Assembly (NCBI RefSeq): GCF_019904155.1
Contig: NZ_JAHCMB010000217.1
Coordinates: 12,989-76,988 of the forward strand
DNA from: Paenibacillus sinensis
Lineage (GTDB): Bacteria; Bacillota; Bacilli; Paenibacillales; Paenibacillaceae
Direction of reading: 5' to 3'
DNA: 64,000 bases
The notes beneath the pieces are model-generated. The model was given only the letters and a program-made list of their open reading frames with translations, did not search any database and was not told the origin of the DNA. Below are positions 7,110-16,065 of the stretch, in pieces. How positions within the stretch are numbered: position 1 is the stretch's first letter; every line of letters begins with the position of its first letter. The translations under genes and the position numbers were made by a program.

Positions 7110-8928
7110 ACCGTTCCGGCATCCGCGACCTGTCTTCGAACTTGGCGAAGGCCGGGCGCTGGGAGCGGGCCGCGGCGGGGGCAAGGCTCCGGTCAAGGCC
7201 AAGGACTGGTCCCAGGCGCTGCGCCGTCTGTGGAAGTATCTCGCCGAGCGCAAGCTGAAGCTTGGCATGGTCCTGTTGATGGTTGTGCTAAGCTCCGGGC
7301 TTTCCCTACTGGGGCCGTATATGATCGGCAGGGCCGTTGACCACTACCTGGAGGGAGGCGGAGGACATTGGGGTCTCTTTCTGGCGGGTCTTGGAGCGGT
7401 CTACGTATTGGTCGCCGTTACATCGTGGCTGCAGAACATCTGGATGATCGAAATTTCCCAGGAGACGGTATACCGGATGCGCACCGAGCTGTTCTCCCAT
7501 CTGCACCGTCTGCCGATTTCATTCTTCAACCGGCGCCAGCAGGGGGAGATCATGAGCCGACTGACCAATGATATCGAGAATGTCAGCTCGAACCTGAACA
7601 GCTCGGCGATTCAAATCTTCTCCGGCGTGCTGACGCTGGCGGGAACATTGATCGTCATGCTGACGCTCAGTCCGCTGCTGACGCTGCTGACCTTTATCGT
7701 CGTGCCGCTGATGGCGGTGGGCATGCGCTGGATTACCCGGCGGACAGGCCCGCTGTTCAAGCAGCGGCAGCGCAACCTTGGCGAGCTGAACGGTTATATC
7801 GAAGAGACGCTGTCGGGGCAGCGGGTCATCAAGGCGTTCGGCCAGGAGGATCGGGTTATCACCGCCTTCCGGGAACGCAACAGCAGAATTATGCTGTCCG
7901 GCTTCTGGGCGCAGTCGATTTCCGGCTTTATCCCGAAGCTGATGAACGGCCTCAACAATCTGAGCTTCGCCATCGTCGCCGGGTTCGGGGGCTTTCTGGC
8001 GATCCGTGGCGCGATTACGGTCGGCGTAATCCTGGTCTTCGTCGAATATACCCGCCAGTTCACGCGGCCGCTCAACGATTTGGCGAATCAGTGGAACAGC
8101 GTGCTGTCGGCAATCGCGGGCGCGGAGCGGGTGTTCGAAATCCTGGACGAGGAAGTGGAGGTCAAGGATGAGAGCGGAGCGCATGATGCCGGAGAGCTGC
8201 GTGGAGAGGTGAAATTCGATGGGGTGTTCTTCTCCTACAGCGGGGATGGCGATACGCTGCATGATATTACATTCGAAGCCAAGCCGGGCGAGATGATCGC
8301 GCTGGTTGGCCCGACCGGAGCGGGGAAGACGACGCTGATCGGCCTGCTCTCCCGCTTCTATAATCCTTCGAAAGGCATGATCGCCGTTGACGGCATGAAT
8401 CTGGCTTCTATCCGACGGGAGAGCCTGCGGAGCCAGATGGCGTTCGTGCTCCAGGATACGTTCCTGTTCAAGGGAAGCATCCGGGACAATATCCGCTACG
8501 GCAAATTGGAGGCGACCGACGAAGAGGTGGAGCGCGCGGCCAGACTGGCCAACGCCCATTCCTTCATCATGCGTCTGCCCGGTGGGTACGACCGCATGCT
8601 TGACGTCGACGGCGGCGGCATCAGCCAGGGGCAGAAGCAGCTGCTCGCCATCTCCAGAGCGATCCTGGCCGATCCGGCAATGCTCATGCTGGATGAAGCG
8701 ACGAGCAGCATCGACACCGTGACCGAGCTGAAGATTCAGGAAGGCTTGCAATCGCTAATGAAGGGACGGACCAGCTTTGTCATCGCTCATCGGCTGGGAA
8801 CGATTCGCCAGGCGGACCGTATTCTTGTGCTGAGCGGAGGAAGACTGGTGGAGCAGGGGAATCATCAGGAGCTGGTGGCACAAGGCGGCCTGTACAGCGA
8901 GCTTGTGAGTGGGGGAATGAGGCATTGA
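7090..8928 (+). CDS. Heterodimeric ABC exporter subunit with catalytic ATPase site
   Basis: A 612-residue half-transporter. It has an N-terminal Gly/Arg-rich cytoplasmic extension of about 50 residues, six membrane helices and an ATPase domain. Walker A is GPTGAGKTT, Walker B is MLMLDEATSSID with the catalytic Glu, and the switch His is in FVIAHRLGT. The signature is the atypical ISQGQKQ, complementing the degenerate Walker B site of the partner. ATG 7090 is preceded by AAAGGAG; longer in-frame readings lie inside the upstream gene and are rejected. The overlapping start implies translational coupling and equal production of the two subunits. Confidence 0.9.
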   Translation: MFKTVLEPFRHPRPVFELGEGRALGAGRGGGKAPVKAKDWSQALRRLWKYLAERKLKLGMVLLMVVLSSGLSLLGPYMIGRAVDHYLEGGGGHWGLFLAGLGAVYVLVAVTSWLQNIWMIEISQETVYRMRTELFSHLHRLPISFFNRRQQGEIMSRLTNDIENVSSNLNSSAIQIFSGVLTLAGTLIVMLTLSPLLTLLTFIVVPLMAVGMRWITRRTGPLFKQRQRNLGELNGYIEETLSGQRVIKAFGQEDRVITAFRERNSRIMLSGFWAQSISGFIPKLMNGLNNLSFAIVAGFGGFLAIRGAITVGVILVFVEYTRQFTRPLNDLANQWNSVLSAIAGAERVFEILDEEVEVKDESGAHDAGELRGEVKFDGVFFSYSGDGDTLHDITFEAKPGEMIALVGPTGAGKTTLIGLLSRFYNPSKGMIAVDGMNLASIRRESLRSQMAFVLQDTFLFKGSIRDNIRYGKLEATDEEVERAARLANAHSFIMRLPGGYDRMLDVDGGGISQGQKQLLAISRAILADPAMLMLDEATSSIDTVTELKIQEGLQSLMKGRTSFVIAHRLGTIRQADRILVLSGGRLVEQGNHQELVAQGGLYSELVSGGMRH

Positions 8929-9052
8929 GCGAAGCGGGCCTTGCCTCGCTGTGGCGAGTGGAACACTGAAGAAGCCTCATAAGAGCCGGAACCGCAGGCA
9001 GAACAAGAGTGGGATAATAGCCCAGACAATACCAGAATACCATCCGGAAGAA

Positions 9053-9087
9053 AAAGCCGTGGACGGGGACCGTCACACGGCTTCTTT
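9053..9087. terminator. Terminator between ABC exporter and acyltransferase
   Basis: AAGCCGTG and CACACGGCTT flank an inner ACGG...CCGT pairing. Read on the minus strand the stem is followed by TTTTTCTT, and it overlaps the acyltransferase stop codon. On the plus strand the following T tract is weaker. Confidence 0.7.
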
Positions 9088-10236
9088 CGTTTCGCTGAGG
9101 CCGCCGGAACGTCTGGCAGTCCATCTTTTTCCAAGTGCGATCGCAGGTTTCTCTACATACTCATAGGACAAGACGGACAGCAGAATGGAAGCGGCGAGCG
9201 CAATAAGCAGGGTTGCCCAGAGGGGCAGAACATTATGGAACGCATATACAGAGGCAAAGAGCGCAATACAGTGATACAGATACAGGCTGTACGAAATATT
9301 TCCGAGAAAGAGAACGGGACGGATTTCCAGAAATCCGGAGATTTTGGGCGAAGCGAGAGAGGTCGAGATCAGAACGCATACGCCCGCCGCAATTCCCCAG
9401 TCGGAGAGCAGCGACAGCCATACCCCTTCCGCCTTGAAGAGCTTCTTCAAGACAGCATCGGAGATACCGGCGTACGTGTAGATCATCAAACCGGCGGCCA
9501 GCAGCACATATTTCATCGAGACGCTTAAGCGTAAAATCCCGGCGATCAGCGAAGTCCGGTGTTTGGCAAGCAGAGCCCCGATAATAAAGAACGCCATGTA
9601 ATGCAGCGTGAAATAGAGATTCGAGGATATCGGCAGCGGATTGTCCGGTTTAATAAGATGATTGAGCAGAAGCGCAAGCCCCGAGAGCAGAATGCCGAAG
9701 GCAAGGCTGGTCTTCCAGCCGAACCGGATCATGAACATCATCAGAAACGGAAAGATGAGCGAAATCCGAAGCTCGACACACAGCGACCACAGCACGGGGT
9801 CCAGCGCAAAATCCTTGAAGCTCCCGAGCAGCAGCAGGTGATCAATGATCAGGCCGGGAGTCAGGGGGAAGCTCCACACATCCGTGAAGAAGCTGCTGAA
9901 GCCCGGCATCGCCCCTTCTCTATAGAAGGCCAGATAGGCGAGAATAGCACAGGCGACTGCCACGATATAGGGAATATAGATCCGGCACACCCGTTTGATC
10001 AGAAAATGCGAAATCCGTACCTTCGCGCCCTGCGCATAAAAGGGGAGGGAGAGTACGAAACCGCTGAGAACAAAGAAAAAAATCACCGCTTCGTGTCCGG
10101 CCTTGAATATGCGCAAGGGAGTGTAATTCAGCATTTCCAGCCACCATAATCCGGAGAAAATAAAGATAAAATGATGAATCAGAACTGTAGCGGCCGCGAG
10201 CCCTCGTAAGGAATCCAACTGATGGTACCTCTTCAC
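9073..10236 (-). CDS. Membrane acyltransferase, acyltransferase-3 family
   Basis: A polytopic protein of about 387 residues of the OafA/YrhL acyltransferase-3 family, which O-acylates cell-surface sugars or antibiotics using acyl-CoA. The N terminus KRYHQLDSLRGLAAATVLIHHF is the family start with its catalytic-region His, and roughly ten hydrophobic segments follow. The start is a GTG at 10236, supported by GGGGGTG 7 bases upstream. ATGs at 10254 and 10278 are in frame, but the -10 box of the likely promoter covers 10278. The acyl acceptor cannot be told from the sequence. Confidence 0.85.
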   Translation of the reverse strand: MKRYHQLDSLRGLAAATVLIHHFIFIFSGLWWLEMLNYTPLRIFKAGHEAVIFFFVLSGFVLSLPFYAQGAKVRISHFLIKRVCRIYIPYIVAVACAILAYLAFYREGAMPGFSSFFTDVWSFPLTPGLIIDHLLLLGSFKDFALDPVLWSLCVELRISLIFPFLMMFMIRFGWKTSLAFGILLSGLALLLNHLIKPDNPLPISSNLYFTLHYMAFFIIGALLAKHRTSLIAGILRLSVSMKYVLLAAGLMIYTYAGISDAVLKKLFKAEGVWLSLLSDWGIAAGVCVLISTSLASPKISGFLEIRPVLFLGNISYSLYLYHCIALFASVYAFHNVLPLWATLLIALAASILLSVLSYEYVEKPAIALGKRWTARRSGGLSETKEAV

Positions 10237-10269
10237 TAAATAGCACCCCCACATGCTAGAATTACTAAT

Positions 10270-10298
10270 ATTATACATAATTATGATTCTTTACAATA
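10270..10298 (-). promoter_or_regulatory. Promoter of the acyltransferase gene
   Basis: On the minus strand a perfect TATAAT occupies 10275-10270. The -35 region is TATTGT (17-base spacing) or TTGTAA (15-base spacing). Because the -10 overlaps the farthest upstream in-frame ATG, it also supports the downstream GTG start. Confidence 0.55.
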
Positions 10299-10499
10299 TG
10301 GAACGGAAGAGGGATAGACCGGTATTCAATTTCTTCAAAACAGCAGATAATAACGGTATCAGCGTTAGATTCGTTCGCTATAATGCGCTTTCTTTCGCAA
10401 AAAATGCAAATCAGGCATGATTGAGGATGCTTCCCAAGCGGGAAATCCCGGACGAAGTACCTGCTTAAAATTGCGATTATTTTCCGGGAAATGGGAGTG

Positions 10500-10670
10500 T
10501 AGTCCTGGTGCATTTGTTAGAGCAAAGCGTGGCTCCGCACTTATTGCGGTGGGCCGAGCAGGCGGGCCATGAGCGGTACAGACCAGAATCCGCCGTCCCT
10601 TCAGGACGGTGGGCCTATCCCGCGGCTAGCCGGTTACAATCTGCGCCAAAAGATGTCGAACCGCCGTCGG
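10500..10670 (+). other. Hairpin-rich non-coding stretch upstream of lpd
   Basis: The gap 10299-10795 has no supportable gene. Within it CCGCA-CTTAT-TGCGG (near 10534) and CCGTCC-CTTCA-GGACGG (near 10592) are perfect hairpins. CTGGT near 10505 could close the region with ACCAG near 10583. I do not recognise a known riboswitch or RNA family; it may be a structured leader of the downstream operon, or chance. Confidence 0.3.
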
Positions 10671-10795
10671 GTATAAATAATGATATGCGTTTGAATCCGC
10701 CCCCTTTCCGCCGTTTCTTCTCTCCGGGCCGAAAAGAGAGTACAATAGAAAGGATTCTGTGATTATGCGTATAAGGAACGGGAGGATACATATTC

Positions 10796-12217
10796 ATGAC
10801 CATTTCATGTGACGTGGCGATTCTGGGAGGCGGAACAGGGGGCTATGTTGCGGCCGTCCGGGCGGCTCAGCTCGGCAAGTCCGTCGTTGTCATCGAACAG
10901 GACAAGCTGGGCGGAACCTGCCTGCACCGGGGCTGCATTCCGAGCAAATCGCTGCTCCGCAGCGCCGAGGTCTATGCCGATATTGCCGAGAGCGATCAAT
11001 ATGGCATCGAAGTCTCAGGGGTAAAGCTCGCTTTCGATAAGGTCCAGCGCCGCAAGGAAGCCGTCGTGGAGCAGCTGCACCAGGGCGTTCAATATTTAAT
11101 GCGCAAGAACAAGATTCAGGTTCTGAAAGGAAAAGGCCGGGTCATCGGCCCCTCGATCTTCTCCCCGAGAAGCGGCGCGGTTGCGGTCGAATTGGAGGAT
11201 GGAGAGACCGAGACGGTGGTGCCGGATCGCCTTATCATCGCCACGGGCTCGCGTCCCAAGGTGATTCCGGGCTTCGAGCCCGACGGCGAGCTCGTGCTGA
11301 CGAGCGAGGAGGCTCTGCAGCTTGAGGAGCTGCCGGAATCGATGCTGATTATCGGTGGAGGGGTTATCGGGGTCGAATGGGCTTCGATGCTGGCCGACTT
11401 CGGCGTAAAGGTTACGATCGTTGAAGCGGCGGACCAGCTGCTGCCGAGAGAAGACAAGGAGGTTGCCCGGGAGCTGCTGCGTCTGTTCAAGAAACGGGGA
11501 GTCAAGTGCCTGACAGGCGTCTCCGTAACGCCGGGTAGTATTACAAGAGAGGGAGACGGTGCCGCAGTCGAGGTTGTGAAGGGCGGTCAGGCGGAGACGC
11601 TCCGCGCATCGAAGATTCTCGTCTCGGTCGGAAGAACAGCGAATATCCAGGGCATCGGTCTGGAAAATACGGATATCCGCTTCGGTCAAGGTGTAATCGA
11701 AGTGAACGCCAATATGCAGACGGGCGAGCCGCATATTTACGCGATCGGCGATTGCATCGGCGGTCTGCAGCTGGCCCATGCTGCCAGCCATGAGGGCATT
11801 ATGGCGGTGAATCATCTGGCTGGTGCAGCGCTGCATCCGTATCATCCACATCTGGTGCCCCGCTGCGTGTACACTCGCCCCGAAGTCGCAAGCGTCGGAT
11901 ACACGGAGCAGGAGGCAAAGGAACTGGGTCATGAGACGGCGATCGGCAAATTCCCGTTCTCGGCGATCGGCAAAGCGATCGTACAGGGCTCCAAAGACGG
12001 GTTCGTCAAAGTGGTTGCGGACAAGGCGACCGGCGATATTCTCGGCGTCCAGATGATCGGCCCGCATGTTACCGATCTGATCGGGGAAGCCTCGCTGGCC
12101 CAGGTTCTGGATGCGACCCCGTGGGAGGTCGGAGAAGCCATTCACGCCCATCCGACGCTGTCCGAAATTATCGGAGAGGCTATGCTGGCCGTTGATGGAC
12201 GGGCCATTGGAATGTAA
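10796..12217 (+). CDS. lpdA: Dihydrolipoyl dehydrogenase (E3)
   Basis: A 473-residue flavoprotein that reoxidises dihydrolipoyl groups on E2 with NAD+. The FAD site GGGTGGYVAAVRAAQ is at the N terminus, the redox disulfide is Cys42-Cys47 in GGTCLHRGC, and the NAD site is IIGGGVIGVEWAS. The C-terminal interface ends with the catalytic HAHPTLSE. GGGAGG lies before ATG 10796. As the first gene before bkdAA-bkdAB-bkdB, it is the E3 of the branched-chain 2-oxoacid dehydrogenase, as in Bacillus (lpdV). The ptb, bcd and buk genes of the Bacillus operon are absent from this window. Confidence 0.95.
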   Translation: MTISCDVAILGGGTGGYVAAVRAAQLGKSVVVIEQDKLGGTCLHRGCIPSKSLLRSAEVYADIAESDQYGIEVSGVKLAFDKVQRRKEAVVEQLHQGVQYLMRKNKIQVLKGKGRVIGPSIFSPRSGAVAVELEDGETETVVPDRLIIATGSRPKVIPGFEPDGELVLTSEEALQLEELPESMLIIGGGVIGVEWASMLADFGVKVTIVEAADQLLPREDKEVARELLRLFKKRGVKCLTGVSVTPGSITREGDGAAVEVVKGGQAETLRASKILVSVGRTANIQGIGLENTDIRFGQGVIEVNANMQTGEPHIYAIGDCIGGLQLAHAASHEGIMAVNHLAGAALHPYHPHLVPRCVYTRPEVASVGYTEQEAKELGHETAIGKFPFSAIGKAIVQGSKDGFVKVVADKATGDILGVQMIGPHVTDLIGEASLAQVLDATPWEVGEAIHAHPTLSEIIGEAMLAVDGRAIGM

Positions 12218-12218
12218 G

Positions 12219-12252
12219 GGCGCCGCCGCTTGGGCGGCCCTTTTCTTTTTAA
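12219..12252 (+). terminator. Terminator or attenuator between lpdA and bkdAA
   Basis: GGGCGCCGCC and GGCGGCCC form a GC-rich stem with a bulge, followed by TTTTCTTTTT. It would end or reduce transcription past lpdA, so bkdAA may partly depend on read-through or its own promoter. Confidence 0.65.
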
Positions 12253-12319
12253 AGAGAAACACTATATAATAGATGGAGACACGACTTAGTACCTGGTTTT
12301 AAGATCAGATCAGGATCGT

Positions 12320-12365
12320 GGTCCGGCCTCCACTCCGGACCCAGAATGAAGGAGGCACCTCCACT
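12320..12365 (+). promoter_or_regulatory. Leader hairpin and possible Shine-Dalgarno occlusion before bkdAA
   Basis: GGTCCGG (12320-12326) and CCGGACC (12335-12341) form a perfect hairpin whose loop is CCTCCACT. The same eight bases recur at 12358-12365, directly after the GGAGG ribosome binding site (12351-12355). Either copy of CCTCC could pair with the binding site. A translational control element is plausible but unproven. Confidence 0.4.
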
Positions 12366-13391
12366 ATGGATACACAAGAGACAGTACAAGGCGTCAACCG
12401 GCATGAACCGCTTGGCCTCACCGACGGCCAGGTTATCGACATGTACAGGTATATGCTGCTTGCGCGCAAGTACGATGAACGCAGCCTGCTGCTTCAGCGT
12501 GCGGGGAAGATCAACTTCCACGTATCGGGGATCGGCCAGGAGGCGGCGCAGGTCGGCGCAGCGTTTGCGCTTGACCGGGAGAAGGACTATTTTCTGCCCT
12601 ATTACCGAGACTACGCGTTCGTGCTGTCCGTCGGCATGACGGCCCGCGAACTATTGCTGTCGGTCTTCGCCAAGGCGGAGGACCCGAACAGCGGGGGACG
12701 CCAGATGCCCGGCCATTTCGGCAGCAAACGGCTGCGGATTGTCACCGGCTCAAGCCCTGTTACAACACAGGTTCCCCACGCTGCGGGCTTTGCCCTGGCG
12801 GCCAAAATGCGCAAAGAACCAGCGGTTTCTTTTGTGACCTTCGGGGAAGGCTCAAGCAATCAGGGCGATTTTCATGAAGCATGCAACTTCGCCGGCGTGA
12901 ACAAGCTGCCGGTTATTATAATGTGCGAGAACAATCAGTATGCCATTTCCATTCCGGCCCACCGCCAGCTTGGCGGGAAGGTCAGCGACCGGGCTCTCGG
13001 CTACGGCTTCCCGGGCATTCGCGTAGACGGCAACGATCCGCTTGAGGTATACAAGACTGTGAAGGAGGCCCGCGAGCGGGCGCTTCGAGGAGAAGGGCCG
13101 ACGCTGATCGAAGCGATGATGTACCGGCTGTCTCCCCATTCGACGTCGGACAATGATCTGGCTTACCGGACCAAGGAAGAGGTCGAAGAGAACTGGAAGA
13201 AGGACGGCGTCGCGGCATTCCGGCAGTACTTGACCTCACTCGGACTATGGGATGAGGATAAGGAGCGCGACCTCGCCTCCCAGATTAACCTGGAACTTAA
13301 AGATGCGATCGAATACGCCGACAATGCGCCGTTCCCGAAACCGGAGGACACGCTGCTGCATGTGTACAGCGAATCCGAGGGAGGAGTATAG
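12366..13391 (+). CDS. bkdAA: 2-oxoisovalerate dehydrogenase E1 alpha subunit
   Basis: A 341-residue alpha subunit of the thiamine-diphosphate-dependent E1 that decarboxylates the branched-chain 2-oxoacids from Val, Leu and Ile. The diphosphate-binding region is GEGSSNQGDFHEACNFAGVNKLP...CENNQYAIS, and RLSPHSTSDND is the phosphorylation-loop region of the family. ATG 12366 follows AAGGAGG with a 10-base spacing; an upstream in-frame GTG at 12318 lies in the leader hairpin. It ends 3 bases before bkdAB. In Paenibacillus and Bacillus the products feed branched-chain fatty acid synthesis. Confidence 0.93.
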   Translation: MDTQETVQGVNRHEPLGLTDGQVIDMYRYMLLARKYDERSLLLQRAGKINFHVSGIGQEAAQVGAAFALDREKDYFLPYYRDYAFVLSVGMTARELLLSVFAKAEDPNSGGRQMPGHFGSKRLRIVTGSSPVTTQVPHAAGFALAAKMRKEPAVSFVTFGEGSSNQGDFHEACNFAGVNKLPVIIMCENNQYAISIPAHRQLGGKVSDRALGYGFPGIRVDGNDPLEVYKTVKEARERALRGEGPTLIEAMMYRLSPHSTSDNDLAYRTKEEVEENWKKDGVAAFRQYLTSLGLWDEDKERDLASQINLELKDAIEYADNAPFPKPEDTLLHVYSESEGGV

Positions 13392-13394
13392 GCT

Positions 13395-14381
13395 ATGGCG
13401 ATGATGGAATATATCGATGCCATCCGGCTGGCGATGAAAGAAGAAATGGAGCGGGACGAGAACGTCTTCGTGCTCGGTGAGGATGTGGGCGTCAAAGGCG
13501 GCGTCTTCACCACGACCAAGGGACTTCAGGAGCAGTTCGGAACGGATCGCGTTCTGGATACACCGCTTGCGGAATCGGCGATCGCCGGTGTGGCGATCGG
13601 GGCGGCGATGTACGGCATGAAGCCGATCGCGGAGATGCAGTACTCGGACTTCATGCTTCCGGCGACGAACCAGATCATCAGCGAGGCGGCCAAAATCCGC
13701 TACCGCTCCAACAATGACTGGAGCTGTCCGGTCGTCATCCGCGCGCCGATCGGCGGCGGAATCTTCGGCGGGCTGTATCATTCGCAGTGCCCGGAATCGA
13801 TCTTCTTCGGCACTCCGGGTCTCAAGATCGTGGCGCCTTATTCGGCTTACGATGCCAAAGGGCTGCTGAAGGCGGCTGTGCGTGATCCGGACCCGGTGCT
13901 CTTCTTCGAGAACAAGAAGTGCTACAAGCTGATCAAGGAAGAGGTGCCGGAGGGCGATTACACCGTTCCGATCGGCGAAGCCAATCTGCTGCGCGAGGGC
14001 GACGACATCACAGTGATCGGCTACAGTCTGCCGCTGCATTTTGCCATGCAGGCCGCCGAGGAATTAGAGCGGGAGCAGGGCATCACGGCGCATGTGCTGG
14101 ATCTCCGTACCCTGCAGCCGCTCGACAAGAATGCCATTGTGGAGGCCGTTCGCCGCACGGGCAAGGTGCTGATCGTTCATGAGGACAACAAGACAGGCGG
14201 TGTCGGCGCCGAGGTGGCGGCCATTATTGCCGAGGAATGTCTCTTCGACCTGGACGCTCCGATATTCCGGCTGTGCGGACCTGACGTTCCGGCCATGCCG
14301 ATCAGTCCGCCAATGGAGAAATTCTTCATGCTGAGCAAGGAAAAAGTGAAGGACGAGATGCTTCGTCTGGCGCAGTATTGA
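13395..14381 (+). CDS. bkdAB: 2-oxoisovalerate dehydrogenase E1 beta subunit
   Basis: A 328-residue beta subunit that, with BkdAA, forms the E1 heterotetramer. Family blocks are present in order: VLGEDVGVKGGVF near residue 28, TPLAESAIAGVAIGAA, EMQYSDFMLPATNQI, RAPIGGGIFGGLYHSQ, and the C-terminal transketolase domain with VHEDNKTGGVGAEVAA. A GGAGGAG site precedes ATG 13395. Its 3-base gap from bkdAA indicates tight coupling of the two E1 subunits. Confidence 0.94.
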   Translation: MAMMEYIDAIRLAMKEEMERDENVFVLGEDVGVKGGVFTTTKGLQEQFGTDRVLDTPLAESAIAGVAIGAAMYGMKPIAEMQYSDFMLPATNQIISEAAKIRYRSNNDWSCPVVIRAPIGGGIFGGLYHSQCPESIFFGTPGLKIVAPYSAYDAKGLLKAAVRDPDPVLFFENKKCYKLIKEEVPEGDYTVPIGEANLLREGDDITVIGYSLPLHFAMQAAEELEREQGITAHVLDLRTLQPLDKNAIVEAVRRTGKVLIVHEDNKTGGVGAEVAAIIAEECLFDLDAPIFRLCGPDVPAMPISPPMEKFFMLSKEKVKDEMLRLAQY

Positions 14382-14434
14382 GATCATGATGACAGGCGTT
14401 TTCGGTCTTTAAGAGACTGAATGCGAAGACATAA

Positions 14435-14462
14435 GCTCCGCAGCAGAGCGGAGCCTTCTTAA
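14435..14462 (+). terminator. Hairpin between bkdAB and bkdB
   Basis: GCTCCGC (14435-14441) and GCGGAGC (14448-14454) form a perfect 7-bp stem followed by CTTCTT. The T tract is weak, so it may be a partial terminator or an RNA stability element setting the E1:E2 ratio. Confidence 0.4.
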
Positions 14463-14473
14463 GGAGTGAAAGT

Positions 14474-15907
14474 ATGGTAAGCAACAAGTTGACGGATGTG
14501 GCAATGCCTCAGCTCGCGGAATCACTCGTATCGGCCACGATCGGCAAGTGGCTGAAGCGTCCGGGAGATCCGGTGGAGCAGTATGAGCCGCTGTGCGAAG
14601 TCATCACCGATAAAGTGAACGCCGAGCTGCCGTCCACGGTGGATGGCGTAATGGGCGACATTCTGGCGGAGGAAGGGCAGACGGTCGCTGTCGGCGAAAT
14701 CATCTGCCGCATCGCCGTGGCGGCGCCAGACGCGGCCCAGGCCGCCGCGCCTGTATCCGGCGCGGCAGAACCAGCGCCGGCCCCTTCGGGCCGGCCGGCG
14801 GCTCCCGCTGCCGCTTCGCAGGCAGCGGGCGGACATGCGGCGCAGAACCACGCCGCATTCGACCCGAACGCGCCGATGCGGGCGCGTTATTCACCGGCCG
14901 TGCAGAGCCTTGCGGCGCAGCACGGCATTGAGCTGTCCGCCGTACCGGGAACCGGGCTCGGCGGACGCGTGACGCGCAAGGACGTCCTGGCGTACCTTGC
15001 GCAGGGTCCGGCGGCGGCTTCGCAGCCGCCGGTGACTCAGTCGCCGGCGCCTGTGGCCGCGCCAGCAGCACGCCCGGCCGCGCAGCCGCAGGCCGCGGCC
15101 ATTCCGGTGGCTGCGCCTATGGAGCAGACGGCGCTGCCGCCCGTGCGGCATTCCGGACTGCATCTGTCCGAGACGCCGCGCATTCCGGAGATCGAGGTGG
15201 AGAGCGGACGCTCGGAATACCTGATCGACGTGACGCCGATCCGGAACACGATCGCCACCCGGATGCGCCAGAGTGTGGCGGAAATTCCCCATGCCTGGAC
15301 GATGATCGAAGTGGACGTGACGAACCTGGTGCTGCTGCGCAACAAGCTGAAGGATGAATTCAAGCGCCGCGAGGGCATCAACTTGACTTATCTGGCGTTC
15401 ATGATGAAGGCCGTCGTCAGTGCCATCAAGGATTACCCGATCATGAATTCCGTCTGGGCGGTGGACAAAATCATCGTCAAACGGGATATCAACATCTCGC
15501 TCGCTGTCGGCACCGAAGATTCGGTCATGACGCCTGTCATCAAGCGGGCTGACCAAAAGAACATAGCCGGACTTGCCCGGGAAATCGACGAACTGGCGAT
15601 GAAGACGCGTGAAGGCAAGCTGCGGCTTGAGGATATGCAGGGAGGCACCTTCACCGTCAACAACACGGGATCGTTCGGCTCCATTCTGTCCTACCCGATC
15701 ATCAACTATCCGCAGGCCGTGATTCTGACCTTCGAGTCGATCGTGAAGAGACCGGTCGTTATCAACGACATGATCGCTGTACGCTCTATGGCGAATATTT
15801 GTCTGTCGCTGGACCACCGGATTCTGGACGGCGTCATCTGCGGCCGTTTCCTGCAGCGGGTGAAGGACAACATCGAGAGCTATAACCTTGATACAAACGT
15901 CTATTAA
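14474..15907 (+). CDS. bkdB: Branched-chain 2-oxoacid dehydrogenase E2 (lipoamide acyltransferase)
   Basis: A 477-residue core enzyme that passes the acyl group from E1 to CoA. Its domains in order are one lipoyl domain (residues 5-80, lipoyl Lys in ITDKVNAELPS), a long Ala/Pro linker, the peripheral-subunit-binding domain (RYSPAVQSLAAQHGIEL...GGRVTRKDVLAYL, about 136-175), a second Ala/Pro/Gln linker, and the catalytic domain with SLDHRILDGVICGRF near the end. The linkers are very GC rich. The single lipoyl domain needs octanoylation or lipoylation, which the lipB gene just downstream can supply. Confidence 0.95.
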   Translation: MVSNKLTDVAMPQLAESLVSATIGKWLKRPGDPVEQYEPLCEVITDKVNAELPSTVDGVMGDILAEEGQTVAVGEIICRIAVAAPDAAQAAAPVSGAAEPAPAPSGRPAAPAAASQAAGGHAAQNHAAFDPNAPMRARYSPAVQSLAAQHGIELSAVPGTGLGGRVTRKDVLAYLAQGPAAASQPPVTQSPAPVAAPAARPAAQPQAAAIPVAAPMEQTALPPVRHSGLHLSETPRIPEIEVESGRSEYLIDVTPIRNTIATRMRQSVAEIPHAWTMIEVDVTNLVLLRNKLKDEFKRREGINLTYLAFMMKAVVSAIKDYPIMNSVWAVDKIIVKRDINISLAVGTEDSVMTPVIKRADQKNIAGLAREIDELAMKTREGKLRLEDMQGGTFTVNNTGSFGSILSYPIINYPQAVILTFESIVKRPVVINDMIAVRSMANICLSLDHRILDGVICGRFLQRVKDNIESYNLDTNVY

Positions 15908-16065
15908 GACGGCTTAAGACTGCTGGCCGCTACGCAACTCTGCGGAGCGGTTGAAGCGGCGTGAAGGGCAGTGAATTGGCCCTGATTCCTTGGAGTGGGG
16001 ATTCATATGCCGCCGCAAGCGGCTGTTCGGTCCGGCGGCTATCACGGGAAGGGAGATGCTAGAGC

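Noticed and set aside
7519..8751. A 410-codon open frame antisense to the second ABC exporter gene
   Set aside because: It mirrors a GC-rich coding region, has no family motif and no ribosome binding site; the sense frame is a complete ABC subunit.
9559..10149. A 196-codon plus-strand frame inside the acyltransferase gene
   Set aside because: It is a highly charged shadow reading of membrane helices on the other strand.
10271..10513. An 80-codon minus-strand frame upstream of the acyltransferase
   Set aside because: No ribosome binding site and no recognisable protein features; the acyltransferase promoter lies within it.
10508..10762. An 84-codon plus-strand frame before lpdA
   Set aside because: No ribosome binding site; the composition reflects the hairpin-rich non-coding leader.
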